Assembly: GCA_029204225.1 (NCBI GenBank)
Contig: CM055111.1
Span: forward strand, 13,866,477-13,930,476
DNA length: 64,000 bases
Source of the DNA: Diphasiastrum complanatum
Taxonomy: Eukaryota > Streptophyta > Lycopodiopsida > Lycopodiales > Lycopodiaceae
Direction: 5' to 3'
Position 1 is the stretch's first letter; every line of letters begins with the position of its first letter. Shown one piece after another: positions 11,456 through 21,380 of the stretch. The notes below the pieces were generated by a model. That model made no database searches. It worked only from the letters and a program-made list of their open reading frames with translations, and had not been told where the DNA came from. Made by a program: the position numbers and the translations under genes.

Positions 11456-12486
11456 TTAGTTTAAATACACATGCAAAACAAAATTTATGCACTTATACCT
11501 AGTGTGCACTGGACCAACAATAAAAACTTCTTCAACCAAGTGCACCAATAAATGCACTTGCGAGTCCATGATAGAAGCTGAAAAATATCTCTCAAACATG
11601 TACACAATCTCCACCATATCCTCATGTCTCTTGCGAAAATCTAGCTCACAAATTTCTTTTGAACACATCCATCTGCAACATATTCAATCCGTTTTATGTC
11701 TATTTGAATTTTCAGTCAATAAATATTAAATAAAAAAATACACCAACAAGTACATGTAAATACCTGACAATGATTGATAGTTTGTATATGGTCTCACAAA
11801 TATCTTTTGACAAACACCCGCGAATTGACAATGGATAGATGAATTGAATCATCTTTAGCCAATCATGAGATTTGAGACCTTGAAACTTTCCATCCACTGT
11901 GAATGATGACCGTAGAGAATGGGCTAAACCAATTGGTGTTCTAATGTCATGTACAATGGAGCGCACATGGTTAAGCTCCTCTTTAGTGAATGTCTAAGGT
12001 ACTTTTGGAGCATGATCTTCACCATCCTTTATCCAATATTATTTTTTGGTGTTTGATTTTTTTAGATAGTGCCTTGTAGCAATGGTATCTTTTTCACCAA
12101 TCAAGTGTTTCCATATAGACTCAACCACATTTTTAAATACGTGCATGGGATCAAGTAGGTGATTAATCAAAAGATTATTCCAATATTCCAAATGATGAAG
12201 ATAATCTTTTCATACCATCGATTGGCTTTGTTTGAGATTCCTCCCATAGTTTTCGCCAATCTTCCACAAACATCCTCTTTGGAGGCATCTCTCTCTCAAC
12301 TCTTCCTCCAAAACCTCTTCTATGAGTGTCTTTGAATGGATGGCCTTCATGCAAGTATTTACGATGATTTTTATAAACAACTTTTTTGAGACTATAAGAG
12401 TATCTTCCCACAAGATTTGGCCCGCACAAAAAACAAGCATTTTTTTCAGCCGTTTGAAAGCCTGTCCAACAAATAGATACTATCAA
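11456..12486 (-). pseudogene. CACTA (En/Spm) TNP2-type transposase fragment
   Basis: Reverse-strand remnant of a CACTA transposase. In reading order it has a Cys-containing segment (GFQTAEKNACFLCG) and a KNHRKYLHEGHPF block like the TNP2 'HRR..L...H' motif. Next comes GKFQGLKSHDWLKMIQF with PLSIRGCL, the very characteristic TNP2 'LKSHD...LPVALRG' segment (about 11906-11800). Last is a DUF4218-like block, MDSQVHLLVHLVEEVF followed by GPVHTRY (about 11570-11490). Frames change between blocks, partly perhaps because of introns. The N-terminal part of the same domain lies on the same strand at 17635-17740, on the other side of the copia element. Confidence 0.75.
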
Positions 12487-12700
12487 TTACTATTAAAAAA
12501 AGTATATGTCAAAGAATAATTCTAGCCATTGTAGTATATCGTGTAAATGCTAGAAACTAGTTGTATCATGTGTGCCAAACGAGATGTCTTTGCTCCAGGA
12601 TACAATCCTATGTACACAAGATAGACATTGTTTGAATGATTACATATTGCCAACCTCAAGGAAAACGGTACCTGCAAGATCGTGTTGAAATCAAACTCTC

Positions 12701-13199
12701 TTTGATAAGCTAGAGAGAAAATAGGAGCTAAAAATAGCATGTTTTTCATTGTTTTGGGATCTCGAGATCTTGACCCCAAGTTAGGGTGGATCCAATGACC
12801 TATTAGATTAGATATTAGGGTTAGGTTATGATCCAAGCTTGAAAAGTATAAATGTATGATGAGATTTCCATCCAAATATCAAGAAAAATTGAGTTTTTCC
12901 ACTTCTATCATCATTGTCTTTTGGGGGCGAGTTCTAGCTATTGGATGTGAGTGTTTTTATGCATTAATTTCTTGGATTGGAAGGTGCTAAATTTTTTTAC
13001 AGGTCTGAGAAGCTTGCTGTACTTTACTTTGGTTCATTTGATCAAATCTATGTGCCTAATGTGGAGTTAAATGCCAAATTTGCTAGTTTTAGTAACTAGT
13101 CTTGATTCTAGCTCATAGTTTGGATCTAGATCTTTTATTTGTGCATCCTCCATCACTTTTAGGATTGATTGGGATTGAATTCGCTGTAAAATTTTGTTA
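12701..13199 (+). repeat. 5' LTR, truncated on its left
   Basis: Aligns with 17113-17634 of the 3' LTR almost base for base, beginning at TTTGATAAGC and ending TTTTGTTA just before the primer site. The first 171 bp of the 3' LTR have no counterpart, so the left end was lost with any target duplication there. Confidence 0.85.
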
Positions 13200-13212
13200 T
13201 GGTATCAGAGCC
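13200..13212 (+). promoter_or_regulatory. Primer binding site for initiator tRNA-Met
   Basis: TGGTATCAGAGCC directly follows the 5' LTR. It is the standard plant copia primer site, complementary to the 3' end of initiator tRNA-Met, and fixes the LTR boundary and the strand. Confidence 0.9.
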
Positions 13213-13993
13213 TAATCAAAAGTGAGCTTTAGATTTGATTTTCTCAAGCTTCGATCCTAGATTTGAGTACTATTAGCTTTGCTCTTGTTACTAGTTGCTA
13301 ATCTAGTGATTGTACATTCAAATTTGGTTTCATTTGAGTGATAATAGATCAAAGGAAACTAGTTTTGCTGAGTTATAGCTGTAGGAACCGAGATTGACCC
13401 ATTTCCATTCAACCAAACCAAATTAGAAAGTTCTTATGAGTTGAATCTTGGAGTACATGTCTCCTAGTAGAGATTTTCATAAGGATTTGAATGCCACCAC
13501 TCTTTAGAAGTTTTGTTCAACCATTTGAGAGCTTAATTAGGTCGTTCTTAGGCTTCTTAAGGTCCTAAAATACACCTTTTAGGTTCAGATCAAGTGTTTT
13601 GATGAGTTTTTCATCTAGAAATGCAAAACTATTGAAATTTGTGTTTCTATTCTACTCGGTTTTAGATAGGTTTGTGATTGAATATGTCAATGTGATTCAA
13701 CCTGAATTTAAGAGGCTTTATTTGTAAGACATTTGTGTGTTATAAAGTGCTTTTGGTTCAGTATAGGTGGATTCACCCTTCTTGTGAAGTCGAGATCAAG
13801 GAGGAGACCAGTTTGATCAAATCTATAGTAAGTTTGGACCTTGAAGATAGATCAAGCTCAAGATCACCTTAGATCTTGTTGAGAAATCAGAGAGTGATTC
13901 ATCTCAGGTCCCAAAGAGAGTGGGATAGCTAGTAGTGATCATATCTTGTACAATCTATCTTGTTTATTTGAATCTATCTCCTTATCATTGAAG

Positions 13994-15787
13994 ATGGCAT
14001 CCATAAGTCCTATCTTTTGGATTCTAGTGATAGATTGAACTCTTCAAATTATTTAATTTGGAAGTTAAGAATGGAATCCATCCTTATCATGCAAGATTTG
14101 ATGGATATTGTGAATGGAGAGGAAGATGAGCCAATCCATCCACAAGAAGCAACTAAATACAAGAGAAGGTGCAAGCTTGCACTCCATCCATTGTATTAAG
14201 ATGAATATTGCAAATGATTTGCTCAAAGAAGTAGGAGCATGTACCTCAGCCCAAGAGGCTTGGGAGACTCTTCAAAAGATCTATGAGTCCAAGGACACCT
14301 CAAGGTTACTTTCCCTCAAGAACCAAGTTCTTCAATGCTTCCAAGGGAGGAGTGAGAGTGGACATCAACTTGTTTTGAGAATAAAAGATTTGAACAAAGA
14401 GCTTACTTATGTTGGTGAATCTATTAAAGAGAGTGACCTTGTGCAAATAGTTTTGAATGGCTTATGTAGTGATTTTACTAACCTTGTCCAAAGTTATGCC
14501 ATCATGGAAAACTTGCCTACAATTGAAGACCTTCAAAGTGTGTTTATGGCCGAGGAGAGTAGGAAGGCTCATATCAAATCAAGGATGGAGAGGCTCTCCA
14601 TCAATGATGGTGATGACAAAGCCTTATTTTTCAAGAGCAAAGGCAAAGCAAAGACCAAGGGAGGAGCATTCAAAAGGGAGCAAGCAAAGGATGGAGATCA
14701 AGGAGGATCCACATCCTCATCATCACAAGTCACGCCCAAGAAGGACAAATCTAAGATAAAGTGCTACTATTGTAGCAAGATGGGGCATTATGCCTCGGAA
14801 TGCTTCAAGAGGAAGAAAGATCAAAGCCAAGCCAACATTGGACAAGAGGAGGAAGAGAGCTATCACGAGGACTCACTCATGATGTCAACCTTTTCATCAT
14901 CAAATGTCAAAGGTGAAGATCCTCTGTGGATAGATAGTGGGGCTAGCTCCCACATGTCGGGTAAAAGGGAGTATTTTTCTCAACTCACACCTTATGTAGG
15001 ACATATAAAGTCCATTTTTACAACAAATGATCATGAATGTAAAGCTGAAGGTGTGGGATCCATTCCCTTATGCTTAGGATCTTCCAAGAATACTAAGATA
15101 GATGGTGTTCTCTTCATTCCTAGCATCACTAAGAATTTGCTTAGTGTTGGCCAACTTTTAGATCATGGTTTCATTGTGGAGTTCTCTACTAATGTGTGCA
15201 ACATCAAGAAAAGTGGGATGATCATAGCAAGGGGAACAAAGTTTGGGAGGTTATTTAAGCTTGATGCTTTTGTCAATCCTAACCAAGTTGTGATGGTAGC
15301 CGAGGAGACCAAGATGACCACATTTGACTTGTGGCACAAGAGGCTTGGTCACATCAACACCAAGTCCATGGAGGCTATGTGCAAGGAGGAGCTTGCTCTA
15401 GGCCTTCCAATATCCATGGAAAAGGAGGAAAAGGCTTGTGAAGCATGTGCTTTGGCTAAAGCACATAGGTTGCCTTTCTCTAACATTATCACTAAGACCA
15501 CTCACCCTCTTAAGTTGATTCATTTGGATGTACATTTTGCTAGCACAAAGAGCAATGGTAGAGCCACAATGTTTGTGATCTTGAATGATGAATCCTCTAA
15601 GAATCATATTGGGAAAGATATGGTTGAGATCAAGGAGGAGCCTGATCAAGAGGAGGAGCAAAATCCGAGAGCTTCAACTATTCCAAGGAGAGCCACAAGA
15701 GCAAAGATGGAGCTATCAATGCTTATTTTTGTGGACAAGGAAAGGAAAGCTGGAAAGGGGGGGTACATTTTGTACTTCATCTGCTGA
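13994..15787 (+). pseudogene. Copia gag-protease with truncated integrase
   Basis: Gag-protease polyprotein. The gag region contains NYLIWKLRMES and a UBN2-like body. A CCHC zinc knuckle, CYYCSKMGHYASEC, lies at 14762-14803. The protease active site is WIDSGASSHM (about 14930). A GAG-pre-integrase block (LWHKRLGHINTKSMEAM, about 15331) and the integrase zinc Cys pair CEACALAKAHRLPF follow. The integrase then stops after its first catalytic Asp (HLDV, about 15524) and jumps to the acidic spacer that normally precedes reverse transcriptase. A 4-base duplication of CCAT near 14185 shifts the gag frame; the related copy at 8.5 kb lacks it. From 14114 the frame is open for 557 codons. The initial ATG (13994) is also out of frame with the body. 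Confidence 0.85.
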
Positions 15788-15924
15788 GTTTTGAATTCTA
15801 AATTATGGAACGAAAGGTGTTTGTCATATCTACTTACTCGTGAGTATGCTAGAAGTAAGCATGACATTTTCATTCATAAGTTGAAAGAATTTGACTTCAT
15901 TTTCAAGAGGCATGTTGTGAACCT

Positions 15925-16913
15925 TGTATGAGAATAAGTGAATCATCCTTGAAGGACACTTATATCCATACAAGAGTATTTGGCCTCATTAGTTTCAAGT
16001 TCAACAAGTATGTAATGCAAATTGCTAGTGGTAAGCAATTGTGGACTAGTCAATTGTGGACTAGTAAATTTGGTATAAATAATCTTGGTGATTGTGTTGT
16101 TGACTTGAAAGATCATATTGAGAAGGAGAACATTCAGATTTGGAGACTTGAAAACAAAGTCCTTGAGATTCTTGAAGAAGATCATGGTTTGGATCCATGT
16201 TTTCATCATCAACACCAAGAGGGAGTGAGCATGATGAAGAAAAAAGACAACCCGAGAAGGAGCACTTGTCTCAAGGGGAAAGAGACCTGAATCTACATCA
16301 ATATGAAGGTTTGGGTAAAGATAAAGGAGCAGCAAGGAAGTTTATCCATATCTCCCTTTACTCATCTTATTTTGTGTTTGATGTCATGTATTTGACAAAG
16401 TCCTTTGATGATGCTAGTTTGAACATTGTTTTTCATCCTATATCTTATGATGATGAAATAGTGATCATTACTACTTTGATTGGAGTTCCAAATATGTATT
16501 CAAAGGCCTCGTCTTGTGATCCATTCACTCTTGAATTTCTAAGGAAAGAAGACCTTCATTGGAAGGATGCCAAGTTGGAGTTCATTGTTTTGGTGGATAA
16601 AGTCAAGATGGTGATATCTCAAGCTTTGATTGTATGTGCTTCATACAAAAGTTGGATCTTATGGAAAGCTGCTGTTATTCATGTTTATTTTGAGGAGGAG
16701 ACTCACATTTTTCAGCCCAAGGTGTTCACTCAACAATCTACCCAAGACAAGGCTTGGATCTTGAAGACAATCCTTATTGAGCTCTCACTACATTTGAGAA
16801 CTTGGAGCTCAAATCATATTCTTATCATGATGAGTGATCATAGTCACTCAACAAAGCAAGAACCTGGAAGTTATATTGTTTTTATCCATGTATTGATTAT
16901 TGATCTAGGATAG
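15925..16913 (+). CDS. Extra ORFs in the copia-type element, unknown function
   Basis: Downstream of gag-protease, where reverse transcriptase should be, are a 120-codon frame (15928-16290) and an overlapping 238-codon frame starting at ATG 16197 and ending at 16913, 28 bp before the 3' LTR. The longer one has no recognised domain. It has a charged N-terminus, then mixed hydrophobic and aromatic segments with several Asp/Glu clusters. It is not reverse transcriptase or RNase H: no YVDD, LYGLKQ or RNase H motif is present. It may be captured sequence, an old accessory gene or chance. The intact length in an otherwise decayed neighbourhood is its only support. Confidence 0.35.
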
Positions 16914-16941
16914 TCTCATCAAGCTAAATTGTGAAGAGGAG

Positions 16942-17634
16942 TGTTAAAATTTCACAATTCTAGCTTGACCAATTTTGGTCATATTGCTTGTAAATTGTAT
17001 TATGGTCATGTTGTGGCTTGTCACACGTGCCAAATAGCATAGGATACTCTTTGTAAGTCTCATTCCTAACCTAGCATAGGAGTGGCACCTTTGGAGTGAG
17101 TCCAAATAGTGCTTTGATAAGCTAGAGAGAAAATAGGAGCTAAAAATAGCATGTTTTTCATTGTTTTGGGATCTCGAGATCTTGACCCCAAGTCAGGGTG
17201 GATCTAATGACCTATTAGGTTAGATGTTAGGGTTAGGTTATGATAAGTACAAATATGCCCTAAAACGTTCAGATCCAAGCTTGAAAAGTATAAATGTATG
17301 ATGGGATTTCCATCCAAGAAAAATCGAGTTTTTTCACTTCTATCATCATTGTCTTTTGGTGGCGAGTTCTAGCTATTGGATGTGAGTGTTTTTATGCATT
17401 AATTGCTTGGATTGGAAGGTTCTGAACCTGTTTACAGGTCTGAGAGGCTTGCTATACTTTACTTTGGTTCATTTGATCAAATCTATGTGCCTAATGTGGA
17501 GTTAAATGCCAAATTTGCTAGTTTTGGTAACTAGTCTTTATTTTAGCTCATAGTTTGGATCTAGATCTTTTATTTGTGCATCCTCCATCACTTTTAGGAT
17601 TGATTGGGATTGAATTTGCTGTAAAATTTTGTTA
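16942..17634 (+). repeat. 3' LTR, 693 bp
   Basis: Begins TGTTAAAAT right after a short purine tract (GAAGAGGAG) and ends TTTTGTTA. It matches the truncated 5' LTR over its last ~520 bp and is a diverged relative of the LTR at 44458-45087. The ending is not the usual CA. Confidence 0.8.
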
Positions 17635-17740
17635 GTAAACTCCCTCTCTTGTAAGGGACGTGAAATGTCATATGCTTTTATCCCCTTCCACAATTCTTCC
17701 AACTCGTCAATAAGCGGCTCAAGATACACATCCATGTTCT
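17635..17740 (-). pseudogene. CACTA TNP2 N-terminal fragment
   Basis: Reverse-strand peptide MDVYLEPLIDELEELWKGI then KAYD matches the TNP2 motif 'VYLqPLidELkeLW.Gv..yD'. It begins exactly at the outer edge of the copia 3' LTR. In TNP2 this segment comes just before the Cys-containing segment found at 12486, on the same strand at the other side of the copia element. The two pieces are best read as one CACTA gene split by the insertion. Confidence 0.7.
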
Positions 17741-17789
17741 TAAGCTTGCATTGGCAGTGTTAGTTTTAGATGGCCGAAGGTCATCTTCT

Positions 17790-19049
17790 CTAGGTGAGTT
17801 TACAAACCACGGTAGACCGTGGTTGTTGTGGCTGAGGACATTTAGCAGTGACATGCCCTTCGCCTTTACAATTAGCACATAGTGGCACATATCCTACTGA
17901 CCTCCTGGATTCAGGGAAATCAGGCGAATAGTGACTCGGGGTTTCGCAATTGTAGCACGAACCCCTTACTCTGGGTGGAGGAGTGGAATCTCTTGTCCCC
18001 CCTCTACGCAAAATAGTGTACTGTTGACCAGTACGCAGTTTTGGTATAATGTTCTTTTGGTTAGTAGGAGTTGCAGTATAAGCTACCTTTTCATGATTAT
18101 TAATTGGACAGAGAAATAATTCCTCTTCTAAATAGTTAGTCTGCAAACTGGGACAATTGGTCTCAGAATGACTTTCCTTCCCACAAGTGGTACACCAAAC
18201 ATTGGTATTAAGCTTTGCTTTCTTCCGTTTGGCTTTAACGTCAGACATTTGGACTTTTAAATCACTCATTTTTTTTGTTAATATCTCAACACTCTTCCTT
18301 AATGGATCCATCTTTTTGGATTTCTCCATTCTTTTCTTCCTATCTGAGTTCCTAATCTTGGATTTCCTATAAGAAGATTCTTCTTCTGACCAAGAAGAAT
18401 AAGATGAATACTCTGAAGACTCTTCCTCATCTGCTAAATCAACTTCCGATTCAGACTCAGTAGATGATTTAGATTCTTCTGTACATTTCAATTTATGCTT
18501 TTTACTACTTTTTCTCTCATTCCTCCGTCTACGAGAAATTTGAGAAGTTTCGTAATTCTCGACAGAGGCGATGGCATCTTCCAAAGAAGTCATCAATCCC
18601 TGTCGACAATAACAATCCGTTTTCTTAGGCAAGCCGCCCAAGACCCATTCATTTTGCATGGGGACTGAATACTGGGCTTCTAACTTTTCGATTAAATTCT
18701 TAACTCTACAACTATACTTTCTAAGTGATTCCTTCGGCTTTTTCTCAACAGAATTAAGCCGAGCCAACAATCTAGTGGAGTATCCTAATCTCCCTAACTA
18801 CTTAAGGAATGCTAATTTTAAAGCGTTCCAAGTATTAACTATTTTCGGTACTAATTGACTGTACCAAATCCTAGCCTGCTTCCGCAAAAGACTTGACAAA
18901 ATTCTAACTTTGTGCTCATCTGTATGTTTTTTATTTGCTATAGAAATAGATTCAAACTGAGACAAATAACCGTCCGCATCTTCAAACGATGATCCCTTAA
19001 AAAAATTGTATCTGATTTTTGTAGATGTGGGTGGCACTGGGTTAGCCAT
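17790..19049 (-). pseudogene. Gypsy-type Gag with three zinc knuckles, one stop
   Basis: Retrotransposon Gag, the nucleocapsid-forming protein, on the reverse strand. The ATG at 19047-19049 opens a frame of about 419 codons broken only by a TAG at 18798-18800 (codon 84). The frame is the same on both sides. The first part resembles the retrotransposon gag domain (FKGSSFEDADGYLSQFE, then ARIWYSQLVP). A Ser/Glu-rich and then Lys/Arg-rich linker follows. Three Cys/His knuckles close the protein: CTTCGKESHSETNC, CYNCETPSHYSPDFP (last Cys lost) and CANCKGEGHVTAKC. No protease or pol follows; the frame ends close to the CACTA fragment. A primer-site-like sequence and probable LTR lie upstream. Confidence 0.75.
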
Positions 19050-19479
19050 ATTATCAGGTGGTAAACTAGGTGGACTTGGAGGACTAGGAGGATCAGGATC
19101 TAGGCTATGCTCAGATGATGGTTCTGATGAAGAAGATTTTGATTCTCAACTTGGTTCGGAAGTGAAATCAGACGAATCTGATTTTGATGAATCTGTAGAA
19201 CTTGGTGTTTTAATGGATCTTTCCTCAAATAAATCTACAAATGTTGTAGTAGCGTTTAGAAGATTGTTAAACGCTTCAAGTGTCAATCTTGCTCTAACTG
19301 GCAAATTACGCAAATTCTACAAATAAAAATCGCTAGATTTCCTATATGCTTCTAGTCGCTGTGCACGCTCTAAACGTTTCTATTCAATAGTTGCTTGAGA
19401 GTATGTTCTTGGCATGCGTTACATGAGGAAGATTCGTAGACGTAATACACTTAAAAATATTACAAAAGATGAAATTCAC

Positions 19480-19502
19480 CTCCCCGACAACGATGCCAAA
19501 TT
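19480..19502 (-). promoter_or_regulatory. Gypsy primer-binding-site-like sequence
   Basis: On the reverse strand the sequence TTTGGCATCGTTGTCGGGGA lies about 430 bp upstream of the gag start. It closely resembles the primer sites (TTTGGCGCCGTTG.CGGGG) of plant Athila/Tat-type gypsy elements. This supports calling the gag a gypsy gag and places its 5' LTR to the right. Confidence 0.6.
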
Positions 19503-19503
19503 A

Positions 19504-20510
19504 TGTGGTGGCCTAGTCGTTATAGATTTCACAAAATCAATCAATAAAGTAGTATAAAAGGTTTGATCATTCCCCAAGAGAGAGAATAATGTCTTCTTTT
19601 GTATGATAAGTGTATGTGAGATGGTAAATGGAATGTGATGTGTAATATTCACAATGAATACTACAGCGACACATCTGGTTATACAATAATATTTGGGTAA
19701 ATTGGAATCCAGGAACACCAATGGTGAAACGATTTGGTCAAGGTCTGTGATTATAAAGATTATTTTATCTTTCAGGCTCTTCGAATAACAATATCCAATC
19801 AGATCAGATAGCAACTAGCAAATAGATTCATCAAATAGAATCGTATTGGCTAATGACTCCTCTTAATTGAATACAGTGAATTAGTTTTTTATCACAAGAA
19901 GCAAATAGAATAGAGCATCAAACAAGTTCAGTATCTGAATACATAGCTCATTCAGAATTGAAAGAAATTTTACTTATGGTTATGCTTAACAACTTCGGCT
20001 AATTCCCTGCACACATTAGTTAGAATTGTCGCTCTCTGGTGACGCCTGAAAATCTATGTTAGAGTAACAGAAATTTAGTAAGTCATGAGAAATATGTGTG
20101 ACGCAGATAGAGAAGTATTACAAACAGTTACAGATCATACAAAGTGTATTCACTCAATTGATAAGAAGTAATACTGTAAGAGATGGCAGAGGGGAAGAAC
20201 GCTCAAGCTTATAGAAACTGGCTCTCTTCTCTCTCGATTGATACTCAAATATGTGCGAATGGATATGTACAATGGCATGAAGTGTCGACCTTATAGGAAC
20301 GATCACCGGTCTCAATGTCGTTTACCAACCGTTAAGATGTCGGTTGAGATCCGCTAATGCGTCTCTATAGAATGTCGCACAAAACATCGCGAGTTCTAAT
20401 CTAAATATGAATTTACAAAGTGCAAATAGGCCTTTACATGAATTTAGGCACTATAGCACATTAACATGTATAAAAATTAAAATTTTTTACAATATAAACA
20501 ATAATCTTGG
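19504..20510 (-). mobile_element. Probable gypsy 5' LTR (outer end unresolved)
   Basis: Next to the primer-site-like sequence the LTR would end ...CCACCACA on the reverse strand (TGTGGTGG on the plus strand at 19504). The region is non-coding. The outer end is not defined because no partner LTR is in the window; the limit given is the start of the foldback structure. Confidence 0.4.
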
Positions 20511-20522
20511 ATAATGTGGGAT

Positions 20523-20967
20523 CATGAGGCTCCACATGGGTAGCGAAAATTCTAGGGTGCAAAGCCTGACTCAACAATATACAGAACATGGATAGCCTTT
20601 CATTGCCATTGTAGTGAACGTTATCCATCTATGAAGCACTGGTGACAGAAGGCATTGTTTGCTATGGCTCAATATACACAAATTACTCAAGCTTGTCACA
20701 GTACCTCCGAACGAAGGCGTTGTTTGCTATGGCTCAATATACACAAGTTACTCAAGCTTGTCACAGTACCTCCGAACGTTCGGAGGTACTGTGACAAGCT
20801 TGAGTAACTTGTGTATATTGAGCCATAGCAAACAACGCCTTCTGTCACTAGTGCTTCATAGAGGGATAACGTTCACCACAATGGCAATGAAAGGCTATCC
20901 ATGTTCTGTATATTGTTGAGTCAGGCTTTGCAACCTAGAATTTTCGCTACCCATGTGGAGTCTCATG
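20523..20967. repeat. Large near-perfect foldback (inverted repeat)
   Basis: The two arms are reverse complements that meet with no loop at TCCGAAC|GTTCGGA (20771-20784). The right arm is 190 bp (20778-20967). The left arm is 255 bp (20523-20777) because a 65-bp segment next to the centre is present twice in tandem (20648-20712 and 20713-20777). Outside that duplication the arms differ at only scattered bases. There is no ORF of note. A transcript would form a long perfect hairpin. Confidence 0.95.
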
Positions 20968-21380
20968 GCGCTAATGGTCTGGTGCTACCAATTTTTCTAG
21001 CTTTTCCTTGGAATTTATAAAACCATGAAACAAAAATGGCAGTTCTAGATCATTAGCGCCAGCACTGATGGTCTGGAGCTGCCAATGTTTCTTCAATTTC
21101 ATACACAATACCATAAATAAATAAAAAAACTTAAACACAATTGACAATGAAAATAAAAATGGCAGCTCTGGACCATCAACGTTGGCGCTAATGGTCCGGA
21201 GCTGTTATTTTTTTCGTTGTCAACTATGTTTGTCAAAAACAAGCTCACAAACGTAAGAAAAAATGGCAGCTCCAGACCATCAATACTAGCGCTGATGGTC
21301 CGGAGCTGCAACTTTTTTTCATTGTGAACTGTGTTTGTCGAAAACAAGCTCACAAACGTAAGAAATGGCAGCTCTATTGT
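20965..21380. repeat. Tandem array of palindromic ~100-120 bp units
   Basis: About four units, each carrying a GGCAGCTC(C/T).GACCATCA block and its inverted partner TGATGGTC.GGAGCTG, separated by AT-rich spacers. The last two also share ACAAGCTCACAAACGTAAGAA. Each unit can fold into its own short stem. The array starts where the foldback ends and runs up to the transposase-like relic. Confidence 0.8.

Larger units (their letters stand above)
12701..17634 (+). mobile_element. Non-autonomous Ty1/copia-type LTR element
   Basis: Two related LTRs (12701-13199 and 16942-17634) flank a 3.7-kb interior with an initiator-tRNA-Met primer site, gag-protease and an extra ORF. The integrase core, reverse transcriptase and RNase H are absent, so it must have relied on a helper. 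The left LTR lacks the first 171 bp of the right one, and the two differ by a 30-bp and a ~5-bp indel plus scattered substitutions, so the insertion is not recent. It sits inside a reverse-strand CACTA transposase. Confidence 0.85.
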
